64,000 bases of DNA from Drosophila persimilis (taxonomy: Eukaryota; Arthropoda; Insecta; Diptera; Drosophilidae). Shown piece after piece: positions 1-10,380 of this stretch (the stretch's first letter is position 1; each line of letters starts with the position of its first letter). The stretch lies in the NCBI RefSeq assembly GCF_003286085.1, contig NW_020825289.1, positions 1,240,001 through 1,304,000 on the forward strand, written 5' to 3'. The notes under the pieces are model-generated. The model had not been told where the DNA came from. It worked only from the letters and a program-made list of their open reading frames with translations, and made no database searches. Made by a program: the position numbers and the translations under genes.

Positions 1-2
1 TG

Positions 3-2454
3 TACCGCTGCGTACGAGTGTCTCCACCCGACATCAATCAATGCATCCTATGGCGAGATTCCTTCGAGTCCGAGGTTCAAGTCTACACATTAGACACCGT
101 CACATACGGGACGAGGGCTGCATCATTTCTAGCGGTCCGCGCAATGCACCAGCTGGCCATCGACGAGGGTGAATCCTACCCTCTTGGCTCAGCTGCTCTG
201 TGGCAGGAGTTTTAAGTGGATGACCTTATTTCGGGCGGTAATTCGGTCGCACAGGTCATGGACAAGATGCACCAAACATCAGCTTTACTGTCCCGTGGTA
301 ACTTTAGACTTAGGAAATGGTGCTCCAGTCACCAGGAAGTACTTGAGGGAACCCCTGAAGATGACATAGAGAAGTTCTTAAAGTTTAATGATGGAAGCGA
401 CATAGCCAAAACTCTCGGCCTAGCGTGGGACCCTGCTTCGGATCAGCTGCTTTTTGCCTTGTCCGCACTGGACACAACCTCAAAGCCATCAAAGCGGTCG
501 GTTTTATCTACGATTGCGCGGTTCTACGACCCTCTTGGATTGATAAATCCAGTCATTGTCAGGTGCAAAATCTTCCTTCAGCAGCTTTGGAGAGAAAATT
601 TGGATTGGGATTAAAGTCTACCCTCAGCGTTGCATTCAACTTGGATGGACTTGAGAAATAGTTTGGCAAGCATTTCTCGGATCTCATTTCCTCGCTTGGT
701 TCTTCGTTCTAGTGTGGCTACAGAAGTTCACGGATTCTGTGATGCCAGCTTAGAAGCATATGGCGCTTGCGTGTATGTCGTGTCCAGGGAAGCCCAGTCT
801 TCGAGCCACGTTTTGTGCTCAAAGTCGCGAGTGGCGCCGCTAAAGACTATATCGATTCCTAAGCTGGAATTAAGTGGAGCCCATTTGCTTGCGAAAATCA
901 TGCAGAATGTAAAGGACATGGGAATCTTTACAGGTCGGTTCTATTGCTGGTCGGATTCGTCAACAGCATTATCTTGGATTAGGGACGAGCCAGCTAGATT
1001 TCAAGTTTTCGTGGCAAATCGAGTGGCATCAATTCAGGAGTTGACGGCAGCCATGGAATGGCGCTATGTTCCCACATCTTTAAATCCTGCTGATATTCTC
1101 TCGAGAGGCTCGCTTCCCAACCATCTTATCCAGTCAGAGCTATGGTTTCACGGCCCATCCTTTTTGCTAGGCTCCAAGGATAAGTGGCCTGTATCTCCAT
1201 CTAACAACATAGCAACTTTGGAGCTTCGCAAGAGAGGATTGCTAATCACGTCTCCACATGCCGATCTCACGTCCGGATGCAAATTTGCGAATTCATTCTT
1301 TCGCATGCAGCGCACATTCGCCTACATGCATAAATTTATACATCGTCTTAGGCATCCAGGACTCACCGTTTCTGATATTCGGCAAGGAACGCATCTTCTA
1401 ATTCGACACATTCAGCTGGCAAATTTGTGGATGGACATAAAGGAGATTCGGCGCAATGGTCAAGTCATGAAATCCAGTTCTATTAGTTCGCTCAACCCGT
1501 TCATCGATCATTCTGGACTACTTAGAGTTGGAGGTCGTCTTGGCAACTCATCGCTAGGATTTGACGCTCAGCGCCCGCTCATTCTGCCAAGGGGACATTC
1601 CATTACCTTTGCGCTGATAAGATATTATCATGAAAGAAACCTCCATGCCGGACCTCGCGCCTCGCTATCCAAAATTCGGCTGGAATATTGGCCCATTGGA
1701 GGTGTTAAGGCAGTGTCAAGGGTCGTCAGCAGATGTGTGAGATGCTTCAGGACTAGGCCGCGCATGGTCGAACACATCATGGGAGACCTACCTAAGGAAC
1801 GTTTGGAAGGATCTCGAGTTTTTGAAGTCACTGGAGTAGATTACTGTGGACCTTTTTTCTACCGATCAGAAATCCGCACAAGGCCTCCGATCAAGTGCTA
1901 CATTAGCGTATTCATCTGCTTCACTTCTAAGGCTATACACATGGAGCTCGTAAAGGATTTGACCACTGCATCGTTTCTAGGCGCACTAAAGCGTTTTACT
2001 TCCACTCGAGGAAGGCCAAGTCAAATTTGGTCTGCTTTTAGGCGGCCCCCATGAGCAAATCCTCGAGCCTGACCTAACGAAGCTGAACTACAATCGTCTG
2101 GATGGCTGGCAGCGGGTCACCCAACTACAACAAATATTTTGGAGCCGTTGGCGCGAAGAGTATCTCACTCTTTTGCAAGAGCGCGCGAAGTGGCGTACCC
2201 CCGCGCAAAACATCTGCAAGAACGACCTCGTTCTGGTGAAGGACGAAAATCTTCCTCCAATGCGTTGGCCACTGGCTAGAGTGGTCGATGTCGTTTTGGG
2301 CAAGGACGGAGTGTGTCGCGTCGCTGACCTGAAGACATCCTCAGGAAACATCAGGAGGGCCGTCACTCGGCTATGTTTGCTGCCCCTTAAGGAATCTGTT
2401 GAGAGACTAGCTCCCAACGGGGGGAGTATGTTCGGGCCAGCCGCTGAGGAATAA
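3..2454 (+). pseudogene. BEL/Pao pol remnant (RT, RNase H, partial integrase, DUF5641)
   Basis: One reading frame runs from the window edge to about 2034 with two in-frame stops: TAA at 213-215 and TAA at 612-614. The first stop replaces the tyrosine of the RT catalytic motif (F-stop-V-D-D instead of FYVDD). RNase H-like sequence follows (CDASLEAYGACVYV at about 740-780; WSDSSTALSW near 950). The integrase zinc domain is recognisable at about 1630-1770 with the paired cysteines CVRC, and the core starts at GVDYCGPFF near 1830. At about 2033 the core stops abruptly. The DUF5641-like tail resumes in another frame (WSRWREEYL, VLVKDENLPPMRWPLARV) and ends at 2454. The second integrase aspartate and the glutamate are gone. 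Not functional. Confidence 0.85.
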
Positions 2455-2745
2455 CCGTAACTTTAACATTATTATTGTATGAGCAGAGAGAGCCGCCTTT
2501 GTTGTAAGACGTTGACGTTCTGCAGAGCTGCTGCGCTCTCCCGCTAAAGGGGCTCTCTGCCGCCGCCACTTCGGCAACTACTTTGATCTACTGCCGCCAC
2601 TTCGGCAGTCAATTTGATCTAACGCCGTCGTCTATAGTTTAGTTCTATGCTAACCCCTCTGCGCATTGGTTGCATATCGATCTCGCATAAAGTTTATCTG
2701 GCAATAGCAAGCAATCGGCTTCCGCTAAACCACCAAGATTAAATA
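2429..2745 (+). repeat. 3' LTR of BEL fragment (right end uncertain)
   Basis: The pol frame runs into a G-rich tract (cggggggagta) immediately before TGTTCGGGCC, which is the polypurine tract followed by a TG-start LTR expected at a BEL 3' end. The segment holds an imperfect tandem repeat built on gccgccacttcggca plus tttgatcta at about 2560-2625. I cannot see a clear CA terminus; the LTR is probably cut where the neighbouring antisense gag begins. Confidence 0.55.
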
Positions 2746-3608
2746 CGAATTATAAAGTTTAACCCAAAATCTCTTTTCATTTTGAAACACATAGGTGCCA
2801 AAAAAGCTTGGCATCTCAAACACTGTTCATCCCACTTTTGTTTCGTCACTGGGTCGACTCTGTTTAAAACGAGATGAATGAGCATTGCATTCGAAATTGT
2901 TGTATCATCTCCGATCGACAGTAACGATCCGTAAATCGACGAAACAGTATCGATTAGAGTTCTTAGAGATGATGCAGATTGATGCGACATTCTCGGCAGA
3001 TTGAACAATGTGGAAATATTATTCGTGAAAATCAAATAATCGTTGTCATACACTCGTTTTAGGCCAGCCATGGCCTTTTCATAATTTGCCTCGGTGACTT
3101 GGAACGCCTTTATTGTTCCTAATGCTTCATCAGAGAGGCACGAAATCAAATGATTAAATTTTTCGATCACCGGTATGCTGTTGTCGCTATGGACTAGTCT
3201 CTCAAAAAGGCTAATGAAATTTTTGAATTCCGAGTGTTTACCACTAAATTTGGGTAATGCCAATTTCGGAAGTCTAGCATGAGTTGGGGCTGAAGAAGAC
3301 ACTGGCTTCGTCTCGCTTGCTGCATCAAAGGCGGCGATAAGCGACATTATCTTTCCTTTGGTGACAATTATCAGCTCTTCCAACTCGGCTGCATATGCAT
3401 CATCACCTGTTATGTCCTCGATTTGCTCCTGCAAATGGTTAGCCTTTTCAATTGAAGCATTCAAACAATCTAATCTACATTGTAATTCCGGTAATTGCAA
3501 AGGAATCGACCCTTGATCTAATCGATCCTCTAAGCGGCGAATGCTTTTTACTCTACTTTTGAGCTTAATCTTTAAGTCTTCAAGATTGGGTTTACTTTTT
3601 TCTGCCAT
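2739..3608 (-). pseudogene. BEL/Pao gag N-terminal part (DUF1759-like)
   Basis: Minus-strand ORF starting at the ATG ending at 3608. It begins with a charged coiled-coil region (KLKSRVKSIRRLEDRLDQ), then has a DUF1759-type capsid region with the familiar LPKLALPKFSGKHSEFKNFI and LSDEALGTIKAFQ blocks. After KWDEQ (near 2830) the frame changes: a one-base shift restores the expected family-like sequence, so a small indel is present before the break at about 2750. No zinc knuckle, protease or pol remains. Gag would form the intracellular particle. DUF1759 assignment is from pattern memory and was not searched. Confidence 0.75.
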
Positions 3609-3737
3609 AATGGTTGTGTTTCTATTTATTTATTTATTATTATTATTTTTTTTTTTTAATTTTTGAACGAGAACGATAATCGAAAACGAATTTTAATTGA
3701 ATGTCGAGGCACGAGGTATCAAGGGAAAGAGTTGTTG

Positions 3738-3847
3738 CAAGTAACAGCCCAAAACAAAATACCCGTTAGATACAGGGTAGCGCGTCACTTGGCAAGTAAC
3801 AGCCGAAAACAATATACCCGTTAGATACAGGGTAGCGCGTCACTTGG
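3738..3847. repeat. 2 x 55-bp direct repeat in BEL leader
   Basis: Two near-identical 55-bp units, 3738-3792 and 3793-3847, each starting caagtaacagcc and ending gcgcgtcacttgg, with two base differences seen. They lie in the leader between primer site and gag of the minus-strand BEL fragment. Confidence 0.85.
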
Positions 3848-4370
3848 CGCACCGTTAAGCTCAAGAGCGGCAACGAAAATTCTCCCAACAAATACAACGC
3901 AAGCAGCAGTGGAGAAGCGAAAGCGAAAACGAAATAATGCACCGGTGCATTTATGAGTGAATTTATGAAATTACAAATAAAATGCATGCAATCAAGCTCT
4001 ACTATATGTATATCATACGTCTGTGCCTAGAATTGAAGGCGATGTGCAATGTTTTCAGCACAAGACACCTCAAAGAGAGATCTGAATGTCTTTTGCTCAG
4101 CCTTCAATTTTCTGCACAAATACCTCTGATTCCTCTTTTGGATCTTTGAATCCAACTGCTACTTTCCTGTCTTTATCGCAGGGCATCCCTCGGCGGTAGC
4201 AGAATTTGCACAAAAATTATTGTTGGCGCGACCGACGCGATGATATTTTACAAAAAAATTGATTGCCGATTGCACACACACGACGCGGGCAACGAATATG
4301 TTTGCATATGTATACTGCAATTTCTTGTGTCACTGTCACTTATTTTTTGTTGCCTATAATTCACTTTACA

Positions 4371-4388
4371 GTCCACCCGGGGGCGCCA
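4371..4388 (-). other. Primer-binding site candidate of BEL fragment
   Basis: On the minus strand TGGCGCCCCCGGGTGGAC directly follows a sequence ending TTTTTCA. The TGG start matches a tRNA 3' CCA end, and the position between a putative LTR and the gag leader is right for a minus-strand primer site. The tRNA species was not identified. Confidence 0.6.
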
Positions 4389-4735
4389 TGAAAAATTAGA
4401 AGAGTTTTTCTAATCAATTACCGAAAACTTTGGGTGGCTGTAATTTAAATTATTTATTTGGCGGGGCGAAAAACTTGATACGCTCGATCTGATTCAAGGT
4501 TGGCGAACAACTATATTTTCTTCACAATTCAAATCTCTTACTCTAGCTATCCTACGGTGGCAAAGCGGGGAGAATTCGCCAAGAGCGAGAGAGCGAGCTT
4601 TTATTGCGCTCCCGCTTTGCCCTGGCCTAACTTACACTAGACTTCATAATTCAGATCAATAACTAATAATTGTGGCGATGGATGGAAGGTCACGCAACAG
4701 AGATTGTTTATACAGGTTACAGGTTGGTTCACACA
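4389..4735 (-). repeat. Candidate 5' LTR of BEL fragment
   Basis: The inner edge is set by the primer site at 4371-4388: the LTR would end ...TTTTTCA on the minus strand. The outer edge is a guess at a minus-strand TGTGTGAACC (ending 4735). No second copy is present in the window to verify the boundaries. Confidence 0.4.
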
Positions 4736-4771
4736 AAGAACCCAGAGCCCTCAGAATTTATGCTTTCTTAT

Positions 4772-4867
4772 TATACCCAGTACTCGAACAGTTTGGGATA
4801 TATATTAGTTTTGTGGTGAAAGTCGATATGTGTAACACCGAGAACAAAGCGTTTCCGACCCCATAAA
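4772..4867 (+). mobile_element. DINE-1/INE-1 5' end fragment
   Basis: Starts TATACCCAGTACTCGA and keeps the DINE-1 order seen in the longer copies of this window: a ggatatatattag block, a gtgtaacaccgagaa block and the tttccgaccccata block. It is cut after that. It is a short diverged scrap of a non-autonomous Helentron. Confidence 0.65.
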
Positions 4868-5199
4868 TTACAGTAGTGGACATTAAAATGTGGACATTCA
4901 TGCTATCTAACTTTAAATTCAATGGTTTTTCAAAATTTTAAAAGTCAGTTGGGAAACATTTTTATTATATATCTCTATCTCTATATATCTTATTATTATA
5001 TCTCGCTTCTAGCTCTTGCTTAAGCCGGTTGTGTTTTTTTCTTGCTCCCGCATTCTCCGCCCTTTGCCTAAATATCATACAACATTGTTGTGACTTTGTT
5101 TTGATATATTATCGCATCTCTTTAATTTGATTCTACTTTGTGTTAACCACCAGTGTTTTATTAGTAAACAAGTGTTTAATATAAATTCAATATTGCAAT
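4868..5199. other. AT-rich stretch, nothing identified
   Basis: AT-rich sequence with short atatctct runs near 4965-5000. No ORF, repeat or terminal motif is recognised. The right part may be the outer 5' UTR of the CR1 LINE that follows. Confidence 0.4.
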
Positions 5200-6912
5200 C
5201 GTAACGCATCGGACTCGTGCAGGCAATTTGTTATTGTTTTTTTGCTCAGTCTGCTTTTCGTTATCGCTTCTTCGGTGTGCACTGTTCTCGCGCATCAGCG
5301 TTTGCATCGCCCACACTCTCTCGTGAGCATAAGCGGGCTGCTCGCATTGTTGCTCTCACTCTCTCTGGATTGCTTATACTCTCCCTCTCTGTGGACTTTT
5401 CTTTTGTGTCTCTGCTTTGGTGAGTTTACTGCTCGTTTTCTGCACTTCGTTGGATCATCTGCTTTGAATTATTGCTGCTGCAGCTGATTGTCTGGATCGC
5501 TCTGCTGTCTGCTCTCCTACTTTACCTGCGATCTAACTCCGCTCTTTTATTATTCGTGCACAGTGATTCTACTGCTGTCAATAATGGCAATCGTTTGTAG
5601 TGCAAAGAAATGTGAATTCGGTGGTGTTATCATTGGTGATTCATTTCTTAGCTGCTGGTTGTGCGACAATTTTGCCCACATAAAATGTGCTGGTGGTGGA
5701 AATTTTGGCCGGCTGAATGATCTAATCTCGAAACGCATGGGCCTGTCTTGGTCATGTCTGGCTTGTCGGGAGATTGAGGCCGAAATGCGCACATTTATGA
5801 GACAGACTCGAACTGGGTTTCTGGATGTCCGGAAACAATTTGTTGCTCTCAACGAGAATTTTCTTGCCCTTGAATCACAGTTTCTTGGGCTCAAACTCTT
5901 GAGCGAATCGCCTAGACGGAAAATTCCGCATAATGATACCAATCTCTTGCAATCTAATCCGATTGGTACGCCTGCCTCCCACCTTTATCCATCGGCAGCA
6001 TTTCCGTGTAGTCATGCCACGCCGTTGTCTGTAAATCCGCCAACGGTGGCTCCGGAGTTCTTTACACCGAGCAATGTGGCCGTCACTTCTGACGCGGTGA
6101 GTGCTCCTAGTGCGGGTGTGCTGGTTGCTGACGACGTCTTGCCAACTCCTGCTCCAATTCCTGCTACAACCATTGCTGCCAATTCCTCTGCCCTTGGACC
6201 GAGATCTCTTTTAGGAGTGGCTCCACCATCTCGATCTCGCTCGGGACTTCAACTTAGAGCAGTGGTCCCTCGGAAAGCAATATTTGTTTCTCGTCTTATT
6301 CCTGAGGCTACAACAGAGGATGTTAAACAACATCTTTCCTCTAAACTTAACACTTCGCCTGTTGATATAGTTGTGACTAAATTTACATTTAAACATAAGC
6401 GCAACATATCATCATTTAAAATTCTTCTCCCTGATTCTTTACTATCCAGTTCTCTAGAACCGTCAATATGGCCTGAGCACACAATTGTGCATGAGTTCCT
6501 TCTCAAAGATTCGAACTCGAATCCAAGAATAACCGAACATGCTCCAAAAAACTGATGTACTATTTTTCCATGCACTATCAGAACGTTCGCAGTTTGCTGG
6601 GAAAATTGCGTCAAATTCATACTAATAGCGCGTCCTTTGATTTCGATGCCATCGCGTTTACCGAAACCTGGCTTAACTCCTCTGTCAATGATCATGAAAT
6701 TTTCATTGATAGTTACACTATTTATAGAATGGACCGCCCATCTTTTGCAGGTGGGGTTCTGATTGCAGTTAAATCTGTTTTCTCATCTGAGTTATTCCCA
6801 TTTAATAACATTCACGGAATTGAATTTGTTGCAGTCAAAGTTCGTGTTGGCTCCGCATTTTTCTATTTAACCTGCTCTTACATTCCTCCCAGGTCTGATG
6901 CTATTTGTAACT
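5200..6912 (+). mobile_element. CR1-type LINE, 3'-truncated (copy 3)
   Basis: A pyrimidine-rich leader (about 5200-5583) precedes an intact ORF1 and the first part of an endonuclease ORF2. ORF1 is related to, but clearly diverged from, ORF1 of the CR1 copies at 13.7 and 54.5 kb, so this is another subfamily. The endonuclease stops after the motif TCSYIPPRSD near 6900; the rest of ORF2 is missing. Confidence 0.75.
5584..6555 (+). CDS. CR1 LINE ORF1 protein, PHD-like finger
   Basis: Predicted 323 residues from the ATG at 5584 (MAIVCSAKKCEFGG), chosen because the related ORF1 at 58394 also starts just before its cysteine finger. The first 55 residues carry spaced Cys/His pairs in a C4HC3, PHD-like order (CWLCDNFAHIKC, then CLAC). 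A predicted coiled coil follows (RKQFVALNENFLALESQFLG), then a Pro/Ala/Ser-rich linker and a C-terminal RNA-binding-like region. ORF1 proteins of CR1 LINEs bind element RNA. The frame is open, which is unusual here. It ends in a TGATG overlap with ORF2. Transposon protein, not a host gene. Confidence 0.75.
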   Translation: MAIVCSAKKCEFGGVIIGDSFLSCWLCDNFAHIKCAGGGNFGRLNDLISKRMGLSWSCLACREIEAEMRTFMRQTRTGFLDVRKQFVALNENFLALESQFLGLKLLSESPRRKIPHNDTNLLQSNPIGTPASHLYPSAAFPCSHATPLSVNPPTVAPEFFTPSNVAVTSDAVSAPSAGVLVADDVLPTPAPIPATTIAANSSALGPRSLLGVAPPSRSRSGLQLRAVVPRKAIFVSRLIPEATTEDVKQHLSSKLNTSPVDIVVTKFTFKHKRNISSFKILLPDSLLSSSLEPSIWPEHTIVHEFLLKDSNSNPRITEHAPKN

Positions 6913-6953
6913 ATTTCTTGACAATATTTTTTAAAAAGTTTTGCATCAATTGA
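6555..6953 (+). pseudogene. CR1 LINE ORF2, N-terminal endonuclease only
   Basis: Starts with the ATG that overlaps the ORF1 stop. The recognised sequence is the N-terminal half of an AP-type endonuclease: YQNVRSLLGKL, FTETWLNSS (catalytic glutamate), a GGVLIAV block and TCSYIPPRSD. Homology is lost near 6912; the remaining residues to the stop at 6953 are not endonuclease. The rest of the endonuclease and the whole RT are absent, so this copy cannot move itself. Confidence 0.7.
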
Positions 6954-7362
6954 CAGATGGCAGGAAATCGCAATTAAAATATTTTGAAAATATGTGATGA
7001 GAGACTCATCAAGACCTAAGATTTGAGCCAGGAGCTTAGGTTTTGAAAAGGCTTTTGGCTTGCTCTGTTGTTCCAGTCCCACCTGAACGATGGTGTATGG
7101 GGATTATGAAATTCGTGGAGTCTGGACGGAAGAGAAACGTCGACTCAGCACCGTTGAAATTTTGTGCGTAAAATATAAAGTTTGAACCGGCACGGAATAT
7201 AGCCACCAGAACCGGACCAAACGATGTTGGACGATGTTGGTGTCAGGGCGATCGTAGCCAAATCGCACGTTCATTGCTGGGCCTTCCAGTGCGTGCCACA
7301 CATTTCGTCTCGTGCATCCCAAAAAATCCACGAAATCCTACACACACACACACGAGGGAACG
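6954..7362. other. Unassigned spacer
   Basis: No recognised coding sequence. A (CA)n run of about 14 bases at 7340 lies just upstream of the truncated R1-type LINE, and a short duplicated gatgttggacgatgttgg motif is at about 7222. Open frames here do not resemble any family known to me. Confidence 0.4.
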
Positions 7363-9749
7363 AGGGCTCCCAGCAAACCTTCTGCAGGGGTGGCGCTGGG
7401 TCAATCATTGACCTAACGTTCGCGAGCCCTTCGAAACTGCGCAATGCAAGGTGGCGAATAGGAGACGTGTACACCGGACGCGACCACGAAGCCATAGTAT
7501 GCACCATTGGCGAACGCGCCAGACCCAGCAGGTCAAGCACGAGGAGCAAAGCCTACATCGTGGACACGTTCAACATCAGCGCTCTCGCCAGAAGACTCGA
7601 GACGTGGGAGGCCCTCGGCGACACAAGCGCCAACGAATCGGCCAACCAGCTCGCCTTGCGAATGGAGGACGCCTGTGACAGGAGCATGAGACAGCGGAAG
7701 CCATTCATGAGGTACCACGAGCCAATCGTCTGGTGGAACGCCGACATCGACAGACTCCGGACAACGTGTCTAAGGGCCAGACGAGCTATGCAGAGAGCGC
7801 GACGTATGACTCGGTTCGACACATCGCATGAGGAGTATAGGACCGCCAGGAAGGCACTGAAGCATGCAATTCGGAGCAGCAAGCGGGAATCCTTTCTCCA
7901 GCTCTGCGACACAGCGGAACAAGACCCCTGGGGCAGGGCTTACAAAATCGTTATGAAGCGGCTAAGTGCCGGGAGCAAGGCGCCAACGGACCCCAGCACC
8001 CTCTAGGACATAGTGCACACTCTGTTCCCAAGCGCGCAACAGAGGCGACCAGGCCCTTTAGAAAGCGACACACCGATCACGTGCATCGAAAGGATCACGG
8101 AAGCGGAGATCCTGGAAGCCGGTAGGAGCCTGCCCAGCAAAAAAGAGCCAGGCCCGGATGCAATCCCAAATAGGGCTTTAAAACTGCCATTGGCACTACA
8201 GCCATCCGCCTTCGCCAAGGTTTTCAATAAGTGTCTGCTAGAAGGTACCTTCCCCGATAGGTGGAAGATTCAAAAGCTATTGCTGCTCAATTAGCCAGGG
8301 AAACCACCAGGTGAGCCTTCCTCGTACAGACCAATTTGTCTCCTAGACAACGCGGGGAAGGTATGCGAAAAGCTCATTGCACGTAGGCTCAGCCGTGCCA
8401 TTGAAGATGCCGGCGGCTTGTCGCCCCACCAGTATGGCTTCCGGAAAGGCAGATCCACCCTGGATGCCATTGGCATAGTCACCAACATAGCGGAGAATGC
8501 AATAAGTGGTACTGCCTGTTGGTTACCCTAGATATAAAAAACGCGTTCAACTCTGCGGACTGGGGTAAAACGATGGAAGCCCTACGGAGGATACGGATCC
8601 CGGAATACCTCCTGAGAATAGTGGACAGCTACCTCAGCGAGAGGGTGCTGCTGAAGAGCGAAGGGACTAGATCATATAGAGTAACTGCTGGAGTCATACG
8701 ATGTATGATGGAGATCTGCGACTGAACCTTCCCGAGGGCACGACCCACGGTCGTGGGGTTTGACGATGACTTCGCCATCGTAGTGGTGGCCAAGGACCTT
8801 GCAGTAGTTGAAGCAGCTACAAACGGGGCAATCTGTGCCGTGGAGACGTGGCTCGCCATAGCCGGATGACACCTGGCGGCCCACCGAGGCTGTTCTGATC
8901 AGCAGCAGGAAGAAGGTGGAGACGGCCCGAGTGTCGGTCGGCGGACACGACATTACATCGCAAAGGGCGCTTAAATACCTAGGATGCTGGACACTAGGCT
9001 TTCATTTAGAGAGCACTTGGAGTACGCCAACACAAAGGCCGCACAGGCTTGCCGAGCACTCTCGCGAATCCTGCTCCCCACCAGGGGGCCAAAGCAAGCA
9101 AGGAGGAAGCTGATCACCAGCGTCGTCTCCTCTATGCTGCCGCAGTGTGGTCCAAAGCGACGAAGGTGCCGAGCTATATGCGAGGAGTCGAAGCAACGCA
9201 CCGCTTATGTGCCATGAGTATCGGCTGCGCGTTTAGAACCATATCGCGGTCATCGCGGGAACAGTCCCAATAGCAGAGCAAGCGAGGGAAAGGGCCGATG
9301 TATACGAGCTATCTCGCAGGGACACCCAAAATCCTCCCACGGGAGCCGAGAGAGAATTCCTCGACTAAAGGACGCTGGACCCACCGGCTTATTCCGGATA
9401 TCAAGCTGTGGTTGGAGAGGAAGCACGGACAGGTGGACTTCCACCTCACTCAGATGCTGTGCGGTCACGGATGCTTCAGATCGTACCTGAAGCGGCGTGG
9501 ACACGAAACGGAGGACTGGTGCCCATCTTGCGGTCGAGGTATCGTCACCACGTCTTCTTCGAATGCCACCGTTTCGAGTACGAGAGGCGCCAGCTATAGG
9601 ATGAGCTAGCCACCAGTATTTGCGTCGGAGGGATCGTGCCACTCATTGTAGCGAATCCCAAGGCGTGGGATGCCACCACTAGGTTCCCCGCCAGTAAAAT
9701 GCGGGAACTACGGAAAGCAGAGAGGGAAAGGAAAGTGTCGGAGGAGTAA
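7363..9749 (+). pseudogene. R1-type ORF2: endonuclease C-terminus, RT, Cys finger
   Basis: Segments in order: endonuclease C-terminus with a GRDHEAIVCTI block (7363-7520); connector (to 8006, stop); RT N-terminus (KKEPGPDAIPN, 8130-8170; SSYRPICLLDNAGKV, 8320-8360; HQYGFRKGRSTLDAI); palm (TLDIKNAFNSADW at 8520); and the active-site region at 8759-8773, which reads F-D-D-D rather than F-A-D-D. The conserved PQGSVLGP block before it has been deleted at about 8695. The C-terminus has CPSCG...HVFFECH, the R1-type zinc finger, ending at 9749. At least four stops or frame changes. R1 proteins nick DNA and copy element RNA at the break; this one cannot. Confidence 0.8.
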
Positions 9750-9916
9750 GGGGGAACGGCTGTGCGAAGCCATGCTTTGCGGCCGTACGGCATAGCTACG
9801 CCCCATTACCCCACCAACAAACCACAGACCCAGACCCTTATAACTAGTTGCTAACCTTATATAAGTACTAGTATTAACGCAGAATAAAAGTAATTGAATA
9901 CAAAAAAAAAAAAAAA
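7363..9916 (+). mobile_element. R1-clade LINE, 5'-truncated (element 1)
   Basis: Begins inside the endonuclease (GSQQTFCRGGAGSIIDLTFA) and continues through RT and the C-terminal CCHC-like finger to a 3' UTR and a 15-base poly(A) run at 9902-9916. The 5' half of the element is absent, the usual outcome of incomplete reverse transcription. It is not flanked by recognisable 28S rDNA. Confidence 0.8.
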
Positions 9917-10380
9917 CGTATACATGAGTACATTCAAGTGTATTCTAGTGAGTGCGGTCGTGTTTTTATATCGCTCCGTATAATTCAGTGGAAAACGTCG
10001 GAATTCAGCCTGGAAAAGAGGCAAAGAGTACTTCCTGCACGGAATCGGCCACCTGGCCAACAATACTGGCCAAAATCCCAGTGGGACGCCGTCGAGCCCT
10101 AGGCCGAGGGAGGGAGGGGGGGAAGGAACAGCAGGTAAGTGCCTGTTTTCCTATTCTTCTTCGCTTTGATTCTTGGCGCCACTTGTTTTGGTTGCTGCCT
10201 TCTTTTTGTTTTTGGGCAAAATTGGCCAAGCACACCGCAAGTGGTGTTTGATATCGACTGCGGAGCAGCTGACTAGGAGCTGCCAGATCGGATGCACGGA
10301 GTTAAGTGCTGGAAAGCGTCTGGCCAATAGAGGGCGCGGCCACAGCAACCGGAGTTGCCAGATCAACGGCCAGATCGGAG

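Larger units (their letters stand above)
1..2745 (+). mobile_element. BEL/Pao retrotransposon fragment, 3' half
   Basis: The window opens inside the reverse transcriptase of a BEL/Pao element read on the plus strand, and continues through RNase H, part of integrase and the C-terminal DUF5641-type domain into a 3' LTR. The order RT, RNase H, integrase zinc domain, integrase core, DUF5641 is the BEL/Pao order. Two in-frame stops and a large integrase deletion make it dead. Its right end abuts the truncated gag of another BEL element in the opposite orientation near 2745. Confidence 0.85.
2746..4735 (-). mobile_element. BEL/Pao retrotransposon fragment, 5' end
   Basis: Read on the minus strand this is a 5' LTR (about 4735 down to 4389), a primer-binding site, a leader of about 760 bp and the N-terminal two thirds of gag. 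It is cut at about 2750, where it abuts the other BEL fragment. Its gag is not closely similar to that of the large BEL element at 47.6-48.6 kb, so it is another family. Confidence 0.7.

Noticed and set aside
5217..5487. Small ORFs with Cys/Leu-rich content in the CR1 leader
   Set aside because: Pyrimidine-rich 5' UTR read in alternative frames; no conservation with the other CR1 leader.
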